This document shows, piece by piece, positions 25,994-35,054 of a stretch of DNA of 64,000 nt. Numbering within the stretch: position 1 is the stretch's first letter; the number at the start of each line of letters is the position of its first letter. A program made the position numbers and the translations under genes. Source of the stretch: an uncultured Subdoligranulum sp. (GTDB lineage: Bacteria > Bacillota > Clostridia > Oscillospirales > Ruminococcaceae); NCBI RefSeq assembly GCF_963931595.1, contig NZ_OZ007030.1, positions 2,782,481-2,846,480 of the forward strand. The letters are read 5' to 3'. The notes below the pieces were generated by a model that was given only the letters and a program-made list of their open reading frames with translations, was not told the DNA's origin and searched no databases.

Positions 25994-26728
25994 ATGAATA
26001 CTATGTATGCAACCGGCAGCAAATCGATCCTCTGGCACTTAGTAAATGCAGTCATTTTGACAGCGTTCCTCTATTTTGTCGGGATATATCCCATCGATTT
26101 GCTTGCACTGCAAATTTCTGGCCCGCACAACACAATTATTGCGGGAATTATCATTGAAGTCTCCTTTACGTTCCTTTCCTGGCTTATTTTAGAGGCGTCG
26201 AGAGTCTTGGAGTCACAGCTGTTCTGCGTTCAACGTGAAGCGGTGGGAACATTTCTCTGGGAAGGAAGCGACATCATTGAAAACGAAAATGACCTGGAAG
26301 CATATACGATGAATGCATATGCATTTTTTAGCACGGAAGGAATCCCGGTTGACATGAGAATCACGAAAGAGCAGTGCGAACGATTCTTTACATATAGCAA
26401 TGCGTACATTCATCGCTTGAAGCTAAACGGGGCCAGCGATCAAAAATATGAACGGGCAGAACGTCTCTGCATGGTTGCGGTAGAAATGGCGTTGCTTTGC
26501 GCTGTCGCAGTGCTATTTACAGTAGGGGCATATTTTGCGGACCAAACGGCAGAAACGATTGTTCGGTCCAGCATTGCAATTGCAGTGTCCCTCTTGGCCG
26601 CTTATATTGCGGCTGAAGCGTACAAAAGCGCGGTAAAGGCATGGGTATGTAATGTCCAGGCGGTTTATGATGATTGTGTTAAAAAATATGACCCGAAATT
26701 GAACGGAAGGAATTATAAATCAGTGTAA
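25994..26728 (+). CDS. Unknown four-helix membrane protein
   Basis: This 244-residue protein starts at ATG 25994 behind AAGGAGG. Membrane helices lie at about 14-35, 47-68, 155-175 and 185-205. A cytoplasmic or external middle domain (80-150) contains GSDIIENENDLEAYTMNAYAF. It is AT-richer than the surrounding pilus genes and lies between two pilus transcription units on the same strand, so it may be a late insertion. I do not recognise the family. Confidence 0.6.
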   Translation: MNTMYATGSKSILWHLVNAVILTAFLYFVGIYPIDLLALQISGPHNTIIAGIIIEVSFTFLSWLILEASRVLESQLFCVQREAVGTFLWEGSDIIENENDLEAYTMNAYAFFSTEGIPVDMRITKEQCERFFTYSNAYIHRLKLNGASDQKYERAERLCMVAVEMALLCAVAVLFTVGAYFADQTAETIVRSSIAIAVSLLAAYIAAEAYKSAVKAWVCNVQAVYDDCVKKYDPKLNGRNYKSV

Positions 26729-26772
26729 ATATCGCTGCTCATCAGGATGTATGATTCGTGAAAGGATCGTTG

Positions 26773-28665
26773 ATGACAATCGAAAAGAGAATTATAAACC
26801 TAAAACGAAGTGGGCTGACCCTTGCGCTATTTCTAATTATATGCGTGCTGTTCGCCCTGCCCGCCCACGCCCAGGCCCCGCAGAACAACTACTACTATCC
26901 CGGTTATGACGCTGCGGCCAACGGCGAGATCGACCTCATGCGCTACGTCAAGTCGGTTACGCTGACCGTAAACGGGCAGGAGTACACCCCACGGCAGTTG
27001 CAGGAGATGAAAAGCAACGGAAAACCGCTGGAAATGCGGGTCGGGGATGCCGCTTCGATCAACTTTCGCTTTGCGCTGTGCGGGCGCGCCTATGCGGCCG
27101 ACGACCCGACGCGGCTCGATGAAGCGGCCTCGACCCAGACCGTGTACGCCAACGGCACGACCTATCTGAACGGCGAGACCGTCGCGGCCGGGGCGGCCGG
27201 CATCTTGGACGATTCCTCGCTGATGGTCGAGAATACGACGGCCGACAACAGCTTTCTACGGCTGGGCATCGGCTGGCTGCTGGATTTCGGCCCCGACGAT
27301 GTCAGCATCAACTACTCGGAGGGCGGGGTCTCCTTCGCGCAGAAGGGCGACGCGCTGTATTTATATTTCCCGAACGGCATCGGGTCGGACACCTACGCCG
27401 ACCCCGGCTACTTCTCGCTCGGCGTCACGCTGGGCGAGGTGATCGACGAGATTCGCGTGCCCGGCACGCCCGGTTACTATGTGCCGGGCGGCGAGGACTG
27501 GGTGTTCCCGATCCACATGGTGGAGTCGACCGCGGACATGGAGGGCGCGATCAGCACCTACGGGGATATCCTTGTTAAGAAGGTCTGGCAGACCGGCGGG
27601 CAGGCTCACCCCGACGCGACCGTGATTTTGCACTACACCGAAAACGGCGAGCAAAAGACCGCGCGGCGCACGCTGTCGGGCGACAACGCGACGGCCAGGT
27701 TCACGATCCGCAGCGGCATGACCGACTGCTGGCTCGAGGAGGACATGAGCGGGCTGGATGGCTATACCTCGACGCTGACAACGAGCGAGGACGGCAAGAC
27801 GTTCACGTTTACGAATGCGTCGTCCAAGACCGTCATGGTCAGCAAGCGCAGCCTGACCGGCACCGGCGAGCTGCCCGGCGCGAAGCTCGAGTTGTATGTG
27901 CTGTCGAGCGACGGCACGCAGACGCTGATCGACCGGTGGACGTCGGGCGAGACGCCGCATGAGGTGGAGCTGAACCCTGGGCGGTTTTTGCTGCACGAGA
28001 CGCTGGCCCCGGCGGGCTACGCGATGAGTTTGGATATTCCGTTCACGCTGCGCGAGGATCTGACCGTGCAGCTGGACGGCGACACCGGCGCGCTGGAAGG
28101 CGACACGCTGGTCGTGACCGACGCGCCGCTGGAGGTACGTTTTGCCAAGGTGGATGAACACGGCGACCCGCTGCCCGGCGCGGTGCTGACGCTGACCGAC
28201 CAGACCACCGGCGAGGAGATCGACCGCTGGACGACCGGGAGCGAGCCGTACGTCATCACGGGCTGGACCGAGAACGGCACCGCGCTGATTGCCGGGCATA
28301 CCTATGTGCTGCACGAGGAGAGCGCGCCCAACGGCTACCAGACGGCAGCGGATATCACTTTTGTGTTCAACGGTGACGGCACCATCCCGGACCACGGGTA
28401 CCATACCATCCAGATGGAGGACAAGCCCGAGAACCCGCCGCCCAGCCCGACGCCTTCTGCGCCGCCGCCCGGCAACACGCCGCCGGGAGACACCCCGCCC
28501 GGCGATACCCCGCCGGAGCGCGTCCAGACCGGCGACAGCCCCTGGATGTGGGCGTGGCTGGGGTTGGGCGTGCTATGTCTGTTTGGAGCCGGTTGCACGG
28601 CACTGTACTACCACCGGCGGGCGAACATACCAGCTTATTTGCGATTGGGGATGCGGGACAGATGA
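26773..28665 (+). CDS. SpaA-type isopeptide-forming surface protein
   Basis: ATG 26773 is preferred because AAAGGA lies 6 bp upstream; GTG 26758 is an in-frame alternative. The protein has 630 residues: signal peptide ending at AHAQA, an N-terminal domain of unknown type (30-270), then three Cna-B/SpaA repeats (ILVKKVWQTGGQAHPDATV; LPGAKLELY; LPGAVLTLTDQTTGEEIDRW) with HETLAPAGY and HEESAPNGYQ ends. A proline-rich stalk with PPGDTPPGDTPP repeats precedes RVQTGDSPW, a helix and an unusually long basic tail. It is probably an ancillary pilin or adhesin. Its stop overlaps the second sortase start. Confidence 0.85.
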   Translation: MTIEKRIINLKRSGLTLALFLIICVLFALPAHAQAPQNNYYYPGYDAAANGEIDLMRYVKSVTLTVNGQEYTPRQLQEMKSNGKPLEMRVGDAASINFRFALCGRAYAADDPTRLDEAASTQTVYANGTTYLNGETVAAGAAGILDDSSLMVENTTADNSFLRLGIGWLLDFGPDDVSINYSEGGVSFAQKGDALYLYFPNGIGSDTYADPGYFSLGVTLGEVIDEIRVPGTPGYYVPGGEDWVFPIHMVESTADMEGAISTYGDILVKKVWQTGGQAHPDATVILHYTENGEQKTARRTLSGDNATARFTIRSGMTDCWLEEDMSGLDGYTSTLTTSEDGKTFTFTNASSKTVMVSKRSLTGTGELPGAKLELYVLSSDGTQTLIDRWTSGETPHEVELNPGRFLLHETLAPAGYAMSLDIPFTLREDLTVQLDGDTGALEGDTLVVTDAPLEVRFAKVDEHGDPLPGAVLTLTDQTTGEEIDRWTTGSEPYVITGWTENGTALIAGHTYVLHEESAPNGYQTAADITFVFNGDGTIPDHGYHTIQMEDKPENPPPSPTPSAPPPGNTPPGDTPPGDTPPERVQTGDSPWMWAWLGLGVLCLFGAGCTALYYHRRANIPAYLRLGMRDR

Positions 28666-29438
28666 TGAATGAAAATAGAGCGCGTCTGCTGCGTCCGCCT
28701 TCAAAGATGTGGCTGGTACTCAGTGCTGTGCTGTTGCTGGCAGGACTGGGATTCTTAGGTGCATTCGGCTATGCGCAATACCAGTATTATAAGAGCGGCA
28801 GCCTTTATACAGAGTTACGGCAGGTCGCTGTGTCTGCTGTATCAGAAACAGAGCAGACGGAACAAATCGACTTTACGGCCCTGCAGGAGATAAACCCCGA
28901 CGTTGCAGCGTGGATCGAGATACCGGGGCTGGATCTTTCGCTGCCGGTGGTACAGGCGCAGGATAACCAGACGTATTTGCACCGCAGCTTTGACGGCAGC
29001 GAATCCCCGGCGGGCTGCCTGTTTTTTGCCGCGCCCACCGGCGGCGACGCGGACCTGTACCGCGTGATCTACGGCCACAACCTGCACAACGGTGGCATGT
29101 TCAGCGGCCTGCTGTGCTACGCCGACGCGGAGTTTTGCCGCGAGCACCCGACCTTTACGCTGTACACGCCGGAGGGCGCGCAGACTTGGCGCATCTTCTC
29201 GGCCCACACCGCCACAGACGCGACCGACCTGTACCGCACCAACCGCACGCCGGGCGACGATTACGACTCCTTTTTGCAAGAACTGCAGGCAATGTCTGAG
29301 TACGACACCGGCGTTGATTTGCCGGGAAGGGCCCAGGTGCTTACCCTTTCCACATGCTGGAGCCCTTATGCCAGCGGCCTGGAACGGTTTGTGGTGCATG
29401 CGTATCGGGAAAGTTCGGTAATCCAGCAAGAAAGATAA
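28662..29438 (+). CDS. Class B sortase (second)
   Basis: ATG 28662 overlaps the preceding stop (ATGA), so this 258-residue sortase is coupled to the SpaA-type protein, its likely substrate. A membrane helix lies at 18-40. Class B landmarks are INPDVAAWIEIPGLDLSLPVVQ, the catalytic His in VIYGHNLHNGGMFSG, and Cys in LTLSTCWSPYASGLERFVV with the final Arg. It differs clearly from the first sortase, and each sits next to its own pilin-like gene, which suggests separate substrates (PTG versus QTGD/QTSD signals). It ends the pilus region. Confidence 0.92.
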   Translation: MMNENRARLLRPPSKMWLVLSAVLLLAGLGFLGAFGYAQYQYYKSGSLYTELRQVAVSAVSETEQTEQIDFTALQEINPDVAAWIEIPGLDLSLPVVQAQDNQTYLHRSFDGSESPAGCLFFAAPTGGDADLYRVIYGHNLHNGGMFSGLLCYADAEFCREHPTFTLYTPEGAQTWRIFSAHTATDATDLYRTNRTPGDDYDSFLQELQAMSEYDTGVDLPGRAQVLTLSTCWSPYASGLERFVVHAYRESSVIQQER

Positions 29439-29466
29439 GGGCGAACTGCAAAGGAAGCACAAATAA

Positions 29467-29526
29467 ACGGCATCCGTGTTGGCTGCAAGATTTGTATCTT
29501 GAAGTCGTTTATTCAGCGGATGCCGT
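29467..29526. terminator. Hairpin ending the pilus region
   Basis: A perfect 10-bp inverted repeat, ACGGCATCCG / CGGATGCCGT, has a 40-bp loop that itself can pair (CAAGAT/ATCTTG). It lies between convergent genes. Confidence 0.6.
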
Positions 29527-29602
29527 ATTTCGTGCTTGCCAGTGAGTTTAACTGAGAAAAAATGGCTTTACAAAGAAAACGATACTCAAAAATTATCGCA
29601 AC

Positions 29603-30991
29603 TTAAGCGTGGGGAATGTCGGTGTACTCGCTGATCTCCCGGCTGATGGTGCACAGATCCTCCACCGACAGTTCATGCAGATCTGCATGCCCGGTGATGC
29701 GGGCGAACATCTTGAGCTCCTCCAGTGAGACATTCAGGAAGTTGGCCACCCGCTGGGCGGCAGCATCCTCGTGTAGGCGGGCACGCAAATCGGGGTCTTG
29801 CGTGGCAATGCCCATCGGGCACATGCCGGTGCCGCAGATCTTGTACTGCTGGCAGGCCAGGGCGATCAGCGCGGCGGAGGCAATGGCGACGGCGTCCGCC
29901 CCCATGGCGATGGCCTTGGCGAAGTCGGAGGAGACCCGCAGCCCGCCGGTGATCACCAGACTGATATCCGAGTGGATGCTGTCCAGATACTTCCTGGCCC
30001 GGTGCAGCGCATAGATGGTGGGAACGCTGGCGGAATCCCGCAGCAGCCGGGGCGAGGAACCGGTGGCACCGCCCCGGCCGTCGATGGTGATGAAGTCCGG
30101 TTCGGCGTACACACAGAAAGCCAGATCCCGCTCGATGCGGCCGGCGGCAATTTTCACACCGATGGGCCGCCCGTCGGAGGCATAGCGCAGCTGGCTGACC
30201 AGCTGTTTCAGATCCTCTTTGGTCTCGATGCCCGGAAACCGGGAGGGCGCGACGATGTCCTGCCCCATCGGCTTGTTGCGGATCTCGCTGATCTCCCGGG
30301 TCACCTTCTCCCCGGGCAGATGGCCGCCCATACCGGGTTTGGTGCCCTGGCCGATCTTGATTTCGATGGCGTCGGCGTTTCTCAGGTTTTCCGGCGTGAC
30401 ACTGTATAGGTTGCCCACATATTCAAAGATGTACTTGTCGGCGGCCTGCATCTCTTCCGGCAGGATGCCGCCCTCGCCGGAACACATGGCAGTGTGGGCC
30501 ATGGCGGAACCCTTGGCCAGCGCCACCTTCGCCTCTCGGGAGAGGGCCCCGAAGGACATGTGGGAGATGTACACCGGATTTTCGAGGATCAGCGGACGCT
30601 TGGCTCGCGGCCCGATGACGGTTGTGGTGCGCACCGGGGCGTCCTCCTCCAGCGGCATCGGGTCCAGCTGGGCACCTAAAATCAGAATGTCATCCCAGTT
30701 TGGCATCGGCAGTTCGGTGCCCATCGCGGCCGACTGGCTTTTGCCGGTCACGGCCATTTCGTGGATTTCCTTCATATACCGGCAGGCAGGATCTTCGCGG
30801 ACAAATTCTTTTGGGTATTCCAGTTTGAGAGTTTTGGGGCGCACCGGCTCGGTGCCGTGGTCCTCCTTATAAAGAGTGAATTTTTCGGTGGGCTGGTGGC
30901 AGACCGGGCACTCCTTCAGGGCCGAGAAGGGAGCCCCCTCGGACTCTTCGTCATAGATATACCCGCATACGCTGCATCTGTATTTTGCCAT
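29603..30991 (-). CDS. FMN-dependent glutamate synthase-like protein with rubredoxin-type N-terminus
   Basis: This 462-residue protein has a small rubredoxin-like zinc or iron site (Cys6, Cys9, Cys28, Cys31). A glutamate synthase FMN domain follows, with MSFGALSREAKVALAKG, the KIGQGTKPGMGGHLPG segment and ITIDGRGGATGSSP. An Fe-S motif follows (CQQYKICGTGMCPMG). It resembles stand-alone GltB domain 2 proteins of anaerobes rather than full GltB, so it lacks the glutaminase domain and probably works with ammonia or another partner. It is not linked to the pilus genes and may be chromosomal. An extended -10 promoter lies upstream at 31048-31056. Confidence 0.88.
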   Translation of the reverse strand: MAKYRCSVCGYIYDEESEGAPFSALKECPVCHQPTEKFTLYKEDHGTEPVRPKTLKLEYPKEFVREDPACRYMKEIHEMAVTGKSQSAAMGTELPMPNWDDILILGAQLDPMPLEEDAPVRTTTVIGPRAKRPLILENPVYISHMSFGALSREAKVALAKGSAMAHTAMCSGEGGILPEEMQAADKYIFEYVGNLYSVTPENLRNADAIEIKIGQGTKPGMGGHLPGEKVTREISEIRNKPMGQDIVAPSRFPGIETKEDLKQLVSQLRYASDGRPIGVKIAAGRIERDLAFCVYAEPDFITIDGRGGATGSSPRLLRDSASVPTIYALHRARKYLDSIHSDISLVITGGLRVSSDFAKAIAMGADAVAIASAALIALACQQYKICGTGMCPMGIATQDPDLRARLHEDAAAQRVANFLNVSLEELKMFARITGHADLHELSVEDLCTISREISEYTDIPHA

Positions 30992-31047
30992 ATTGTGCGC
31001 CTCCTTACTCTATATGATGAAATGGTTTAGGATTTAATCTTAATCAA

Positions 31048-31056
31048 ATTATACCA
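31048..31056 (-). promoter_or_regulatory. Extended -10 promoter of the glutamate synthase-like gene
   Basis: The minus strand reads TGGTATAAT, a TGnTATAAT extended -10, about 60 bp upstream of the start codon. Confidence 0.55.
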
Positions 31057-31204
31057 TAGGAACCGTGCCTGCAGATGCCAAAGATTGTGTTTGGAATTTG
31101 GGCAATCTGACAAAAGTGCGCGGGGAGAGCCAAGAAGCCTTATATATAAAAAGTAGATACGAGTAAAATTATTGGATCGCGCAAGCAGAAAGAAGAACAA
31201 AACT

Positions 31205-31238
31205 GAAGGCCGGGAGGTGCGTAACTTTCCCGGCCTTC
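31205..31238. terminator. Hairpin between 30992 and 31274
   Basis: GAAGGCCGGGA / TCCCGGCCTTC forms a perfect 11-bp stem without a T-run. It lies downstream of the minus-strand gene at 31275. The remaining sequence of this gap is AT-rich and holds no gene. Confidence 0.5.
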
Positions 31239-31274
31239 GGTGGGGCTGTATCTACAACAAAATCCAAATGAGGT

Positions 31275-31892
31275 TTATACACCTCGTTCCTTCATCTCTT
31301 CCAGCAGTTGCACACGATAGTCGCAATCTAGGATGATCCGATGAAAATCCATGACGCGCTGCTCACGGAACAGCTTGCGCGCAAGCCGTGTTACTGGATG
31401 GCGAAGCGTTTTTTGCGAGATACCTTTCTCAAAGTAAAAGGCTGCCCAGCTGAAAGCGTCTTTCACCTTGTCCGAAGCGGCAAGCTGGGGCACAACTGCG
31501 TTGGCAAGCAGAGTGACTGGGTCATCGGCAAAGCGTTCCAGGAGCTCCTCCGGCTGGCAGTATTCATAGACGTTTACTCGTCGGGACAAAGCATCCCCGG
31601 TCATCAGGTAACGCGCTTGCAGGTCGCGTGTCAGGTCGATGGAAATATCGCCCAAGCCGGAAGGAATGTCAATGCTCTCGAATAGCGTAAGGTGATATGG
31701 GATGCCGTTGATTAACGTTTGTGCCTCAAAGATGTGGGAGACGCAGGCAGGTTCCTCCTCAATCACGTCCTCGTTCAGCAGGCTGATGGGATTGTAGTAT
31801 GTACAGCCCCAGTGGACCTTGCCTTGCCTCGTTTGCTCCGCAAGCTGGCGGAACATCTCCTGCTTTTCTTCGTGCCAAAGCTCATCGGCCAT
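31275..31892 (-). CDS. Unknown protein
   Basis: The start is ATG 31892, preceded by GAGGGAG with 8 bp spacing; an in-frame upstream ATG at 31925 lacks a site. The protein has 205 residues and is predicted soluble, with a beta-rich first half (VHWGCTYYNPISLLNEDVI; INGIPYHLTLFESIDIPSG) and a helical second half ending in MDFHRIILDCDYRVQLLEEM. I do not recognise a family. It is divergent from the NYN-domain gene across a 156-bp spacer. Confidence 0.6.
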   Translation of the reverse strand: MADELWHEEKQEMFRQLAEQTRQGKVHWGCTYYNPISLLNEDVIEEEPACVSHIFEAQTLINGIPYHLTLFESIDIPSGLGDISIDLTRDLQARYLMTGDALSRRVNVYEYCQPEELLERFADDPVTLLANAVVPQLAASDKVKDAFSWAAFYFEKGISQKTLRHPVTRLARKLFREQRVMDFHRIILDCDYRVQLLEEMKERGV

Positions 31893-32002
31893 AATTCGTA
31901 CTCCCTCAATAGCTGGTTTTGACAAACTTGTACCATATCAGAAAGATAAAATCCACAATGGACAATGAATTCTCGACCGGGGGCGACAGGCGGTGTTCTA
32001 TC

Positions 32003-32011
32003 TGCTATAAT
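32003..32011 (+). promoter_or_regulatory. Extended -10 promoter of the NYN-domain gene
   Basis: TGCTATAAT is a perfect extended -10, 38 bp before the ATG at 32049. Confidence 0.6.
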
Positions 32012-32048
32012 AAATGACAGAAAGTAGAACGGATTTGGGGACACGTAT

Positions 32049-33137
32049 ATGAACATTACATTGACATCAAGTTCCAATGAAAAGAAAATCTACCAGGACA
32101 GTACCTACGAACTGGTCTCAAAAATAGCCTATCTTCTCGGTGTACCGAAGCGGATTTTTGAGAATGAGCATGAGCCGCCCCAGATCAGTGTTTATGATGC
32201 GATGCAGCAGCAAAAGAGCGCACAGATCATCAGGAACCTGTCCATTGTGCGTTCCGGCATTTTGCGCAATTACCGGACCATCAACAAGAAGATGCACGCC
32301 GAGTATAAATCTATTATCTCCATGGCGGAGTTTGTGCCGACGGACTGTATACAAAAGCTGGAGGAGGAAGGGATCCACTTTATTAAGAAGTCGAGCACCA
32401 AGCTCTATCATCATGTCATCGAGCTCAACCGCGTCATCTGCGACAGGATCAATAACTGCAAGCCGCTTTTCCCGATTTGGCTGAATTGGAAGTATGTGCA
32501 GGACCTTTTTGTCATGCCGGACGGTTTGACGGAGACTGGAGCCCTCAATGCGGTGGCATCCTTCATGCGATATTTGCAGGATTACCCCTATCAGATGTAC
32601 ATGAACTGGATACCCTGTGACGCGGGCAACATCTTGTATAATGACAAGAAGTTCGCCACGCTGCTTTACCAATGGCATGGGGACACTTTTACAGAATACA
32701 ACCGCGTATCGGATGTGAGCGGGTATGTGAAGGGGAGCATTCACGAATATCTCAGCGCCAGCGAACACACCGTGATCGTGGTCGATTGCGAAAACTCCGA
32801 CCCGTATAAGTTGTGTGCTACTCTGAAAGGACTGGACCACAAAAACATTGCCAAAATCGCTAAGATCATTTTGTTTGACGATGTCCATACAGCATCGGCT
32901 TGGCGGATCTTGGAGAGCTTTACGAATATCCCGGTCGAACATATCCTGATCGAGCGGGTCAAACAAAACAAATCGTTGGTTGACATCATGCTGACAGCGC
33001 GGGCCTGTCAGGAGCACTACCAAAACCACGTGGACTCCTTTATCATCGTGTCCAGCGATTCGGATTATTGGGGGCTTATCTCTTCCTTGCCGGAAGCGAG
33101 ATTCCTAGTCATGGTGGAGCGGGAAAAGTGCAGTTAA
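32049..33137 (+). CDS. NYN-domain protein, N-terminal part of a split gene
   Basis: These 362 residues contain a helical N-terminal half and then a NYN/PIN-like nuclease domain with VVDCENSDPYKL, KIAKIILFDD and DSFIIVSSDSDYWGLI, which supply the acidic metal-binding residues. The frame ends at TAA 33135-33137, immediately after VMVEREKCS. The same frame stays open from the next codon and continues the protein for another 96 residues (33138-33425). I infer that a point mutation or an assembly error split one gene of about 460 residues. A NYN protein would be expected to cleave RNA. It has its own extended -10 promoter. Confidence 0.72.
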   Translation: MNITLTSSSNEKKIYQDSTYELVSKIAYLLGVPKRIFENEHEPPQISVYDAMQQQKSAQIIRNLSIVRSGILRNYRTINKKMHAEYKSIISMAEFVPTDCIQKLEEEGIHFIKKSSTKLYHHVIELNRVICDRINNCKPLFPIWLNWKYVQDLFVMPDGLTETGALNAVASFMRYLQDYPYQMYMNWIPCDAGNILYNDKKFATLLYQWHGDTFTEYNRVSDVSGYVKGSIHEYLSASEHTVIVVDCENSDPYKLCATLKGLDHKNIAKIAKIILFDDVHTASAWRILESFTNIPVEHILIERVKQNKSLVDIMLTARACQEHYQNHVDSFIIVSSDSDYWGLISSLPEARFLVMVEREKCS

Positions 33138-33140
33138 GCC

Positions 33141-33425
33141 ATGAAGCACGCGCTGTCAGAGTCTGGAATTTTCTATTGTTACATTGACGATTTCTTTTCG
33201 GGAAATTCTGATGAGATCAGGATGAGCGCGCTGTTCAAAGAGATGTATCAGTATTTGGACCATGCGATACACCTAAACGTAAACGATATGTTTGCGGAGG
33301 CCCTGCAGGCAACGCGGATCACTATGACGGACGCTGAGAAACGGCAATTTTATGATCGGTATATCCGTTCGCTGAGATTGAACATTGACCCGGAGGGAAA
33401 TGCCAGTATTGACTTCAAACATTAG
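33141..33425 (+). pseudogene. NYN-domain protein, C-terminal part after an in-frame stop
   Basis: This frame is the same as that of 32049-33137 and begins right after its TAA. The residues (MKHALSESGIFYCYIDDFFSGNSD...) read naturally as the continuation of the NYN protein, with the FYCYIDDF strand completing the fold and a helical tail. No ribosome site precedes the ATG at 33141. Without readthrough or re-initiation this part is not made. Confidence 0.6.
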
Positions 33426-33506
33426 CAAATAGAGTATAGCCATGGAAGCGCCTCTTGCAGTAATTGCCAGCAAGGGGCGCTTCCACATTTGTTATCGCCA
33501 AGATTC

Positions 33507-34487
33507 TCATCTCCGCTGGGCCAACGCCAAGTCATTCCAGACATCATCTGCCTTGTCGGTTAGGTGGATGTCGCGCTCACTGGGGCACAAGTGAAGTGCT
33601 TCGGAAATATGTTCGTCCTGAAGGGAATAAAAGCCATACAGAGAATTGATCACACCCATTGGATAGAACCTTGTACCAAAAGGAGTATCCGAGGTCGTCA
33701 TCACAAAAGCTAGTCCGCCATGATATGGATCGATTCGTTCACTGGGAAGACGTTTTGTATTCATTGTGAAAATCAGTTTCCGGGAATCGTTTCCTTCGTC
33801 GCTGCGAAAAACAATCAGTATAGAGCAGTCTGTGACCTCTACGTTGCCTTCGAAATAGTAATAGCGGCGTCCCTTCCTGACGAACGGACTGCTTTTTGTG
33901 TACGCACCTTGGAAAATCTTAAAATCAGTGGGGCTTGGTGTGGGATTATTGAAAAATTTTCGAAGGGAAGGATCTTTGAAAGCCTCATCAGTACGTATGC
34001 TAGTTATCAGGAACGCCTTTAATACAGTGCCTGCCAAATAAATTTTGAGTATAGCGCCGAAGATGCCATTTGCCTCGCGCGAAGCCGGATAGTAGCAATT
34101 GTACACGCCGATGTAATCTTCGTCATGGATGGATGTCCCTCGACGTTTATACATTGTACTTTCGGAAAGGTCTTCATGTAAAAAGGTCCATGGGGTGATT
34201 GCTGGAGTGAAGTTCGCGTTGAAGAAATCAACGATCTTAAAGACTGTATTGCGACTGGGAACATAGCCATCCCGTGAACAGGCAAAGAGGGTTGCACGAC
34301 TGGGCAGAAATTCATGTCCTCGAATCCGTGAATTGACATCGTAGCTGTCCCTTTCGCTGTCTGCCAGGTGTGGAGATGTACCTAAAGCTGTCCACATAAA
34401 AATGTAATTTGTTTTGAACCGCTGCAATTCATCTTCGGAGATGGTGTTGTGGCGGTTACTTTTGCTCAGAGTAAATGGTCCCTGCAT
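33507..34487 (-). CDS. Unknown protein, possible DNA-binding N-terminus
   Basis: ATG 34487 is chosen because GGAGG lies 10 bp upstream. The protein has 326 residues. The first 100 (DELQRFKTNYIFMWTALGT; SRDGYVPSRNTVFKIVDFFNAN) have a helical pattern like a regulator or a toxin-antitoxin repressor. The rest is beta-rich with IHDEDYIGVYNCYYPASRE and RRYYYFEGNVEVTDC. I do not recognise the family. It has a strong own promoter (TTGAAT-17-TATAAT at 34564-34536, minus strand). It is convergent with the NYN gene and divergent from the HTH gene at 34740. Confidence 0.6.
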   Translation of the reverse strand: MQGPFTLSKSNRHNTISEDELQRFKTNYIFMWTALGTSPHLADSERDSYDVNSRIRGHEFLPSRATLFACSRDGYVPSRNTVFKIVDFFNANFTPAITPWTFLHEDLSESTMYKRRGTSIHDEDYIGVYNCYYPASREANGIFGAILKIYLAGTVLKAFLITSIRTDEAFKDPSLRKFFNNPTPSPTDFKIFQGAYTKSSPFVRKGRRYYYFEGNVEVTDCSILIVFRSDEGNDSRKLIFTMNTKRLPSERIDPYHGGLAFVMTTSDTPFGTRFYPMGVINSLYGFYSLQDEHISEALHLCPSERDIHLTDKADDVWNDLALAQRR

Positions 34488-34535
34488 TATGTTGTGTCCT
34501 CCCCATAAAACCACTGAACAGGTCACTTGAGAACA

Positions 34536-34564
34536 ATTATACTCAAATTTATACTAGAATTCAA
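34536..34564 (-). promoter_or_regulatory. Promoter of the unknown gene 33507-34487
   Basis: On the minus strand TTGAAT (34564-34559) and TATAAT (34541-34536) are 17 bp apart. Confidence 0.7.
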
Positions 34565-34739
34565 TGCGCTGATATACTTTTTGTATTTATTTCCCGATGT
34601 GACCGACGTATACTCAAAACGATATAACTCCAGAGCGATTGGGCATTAAAAAAATCTGGAAAATTTATCTAAATAAGACAAGTTTTGTCGTATTTAACCT
34701 CTATGATGATTTCAAGGCCAAAGAAAGAAGGTATCGTAT

Positions 34740-35054
34740 GTGGATGCAGAAGAACGCCGCAAGGAAATTCTGCATCAGCTCAGTTTGACAGGCCAGGAGA
34801 CGATGGAAAATTTGGCAATAATGTTCGGCGTTTCGACACGAACGATTTTCCGAGATGTTGAACACTTGTCGATGAATCACCGTATTCGGTGTGTGCGCGG
34901 CAGGCATGGTGGCGGTGTCCTTTATGAAGGCAGACGTATCATCCTTTCGCAAAAACATTACCAGCTTCTGGAACGACTGTCAAAAGGGCTTTCAGAACAA
35001 GATACCGAAACCATGAAGGACATCATGGACGCTCTGGCCCTACGCGGTGCATGA
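34740..35054 (+). CDS. DeoR-type HTH protein
   Basis: This 104-residue regulator starts at GTG 34740, with AGAAGG about 8 bp upstream. A DeoR-like helix-turn-helix occupies residues 4-55 (RRKEILHQL; TMENLAIMFGVSTRTIFRDV). A wing and a short helical tail with no ligand domain follow. Small regulators like this often sit at the start of the helicase/recombinase end of clostridial ICEs. It may control the genes downstream, but 690 bp without a clear gene separate it from the DinG-like gene. Confidence 0.75.
   Translation: MDAEERRKEILHQLSLTGQETMENLAIMFGVSTRTIFRDVEHLSMNHRIRCVRGRHGGGVLYEGRRIILSQKHYQLLERLSKGLSEQDTETMKDIMDALALRGA

Noticed and set aside
28470..28520. PPGDTPPGDTPP units as a possible CRISPR-like or regulatory repeat
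   Set aside because: They encode the proline-rich wall-spanning stalk of the SpaA-type protein. I saw no CRISPR array anywhere in the window.
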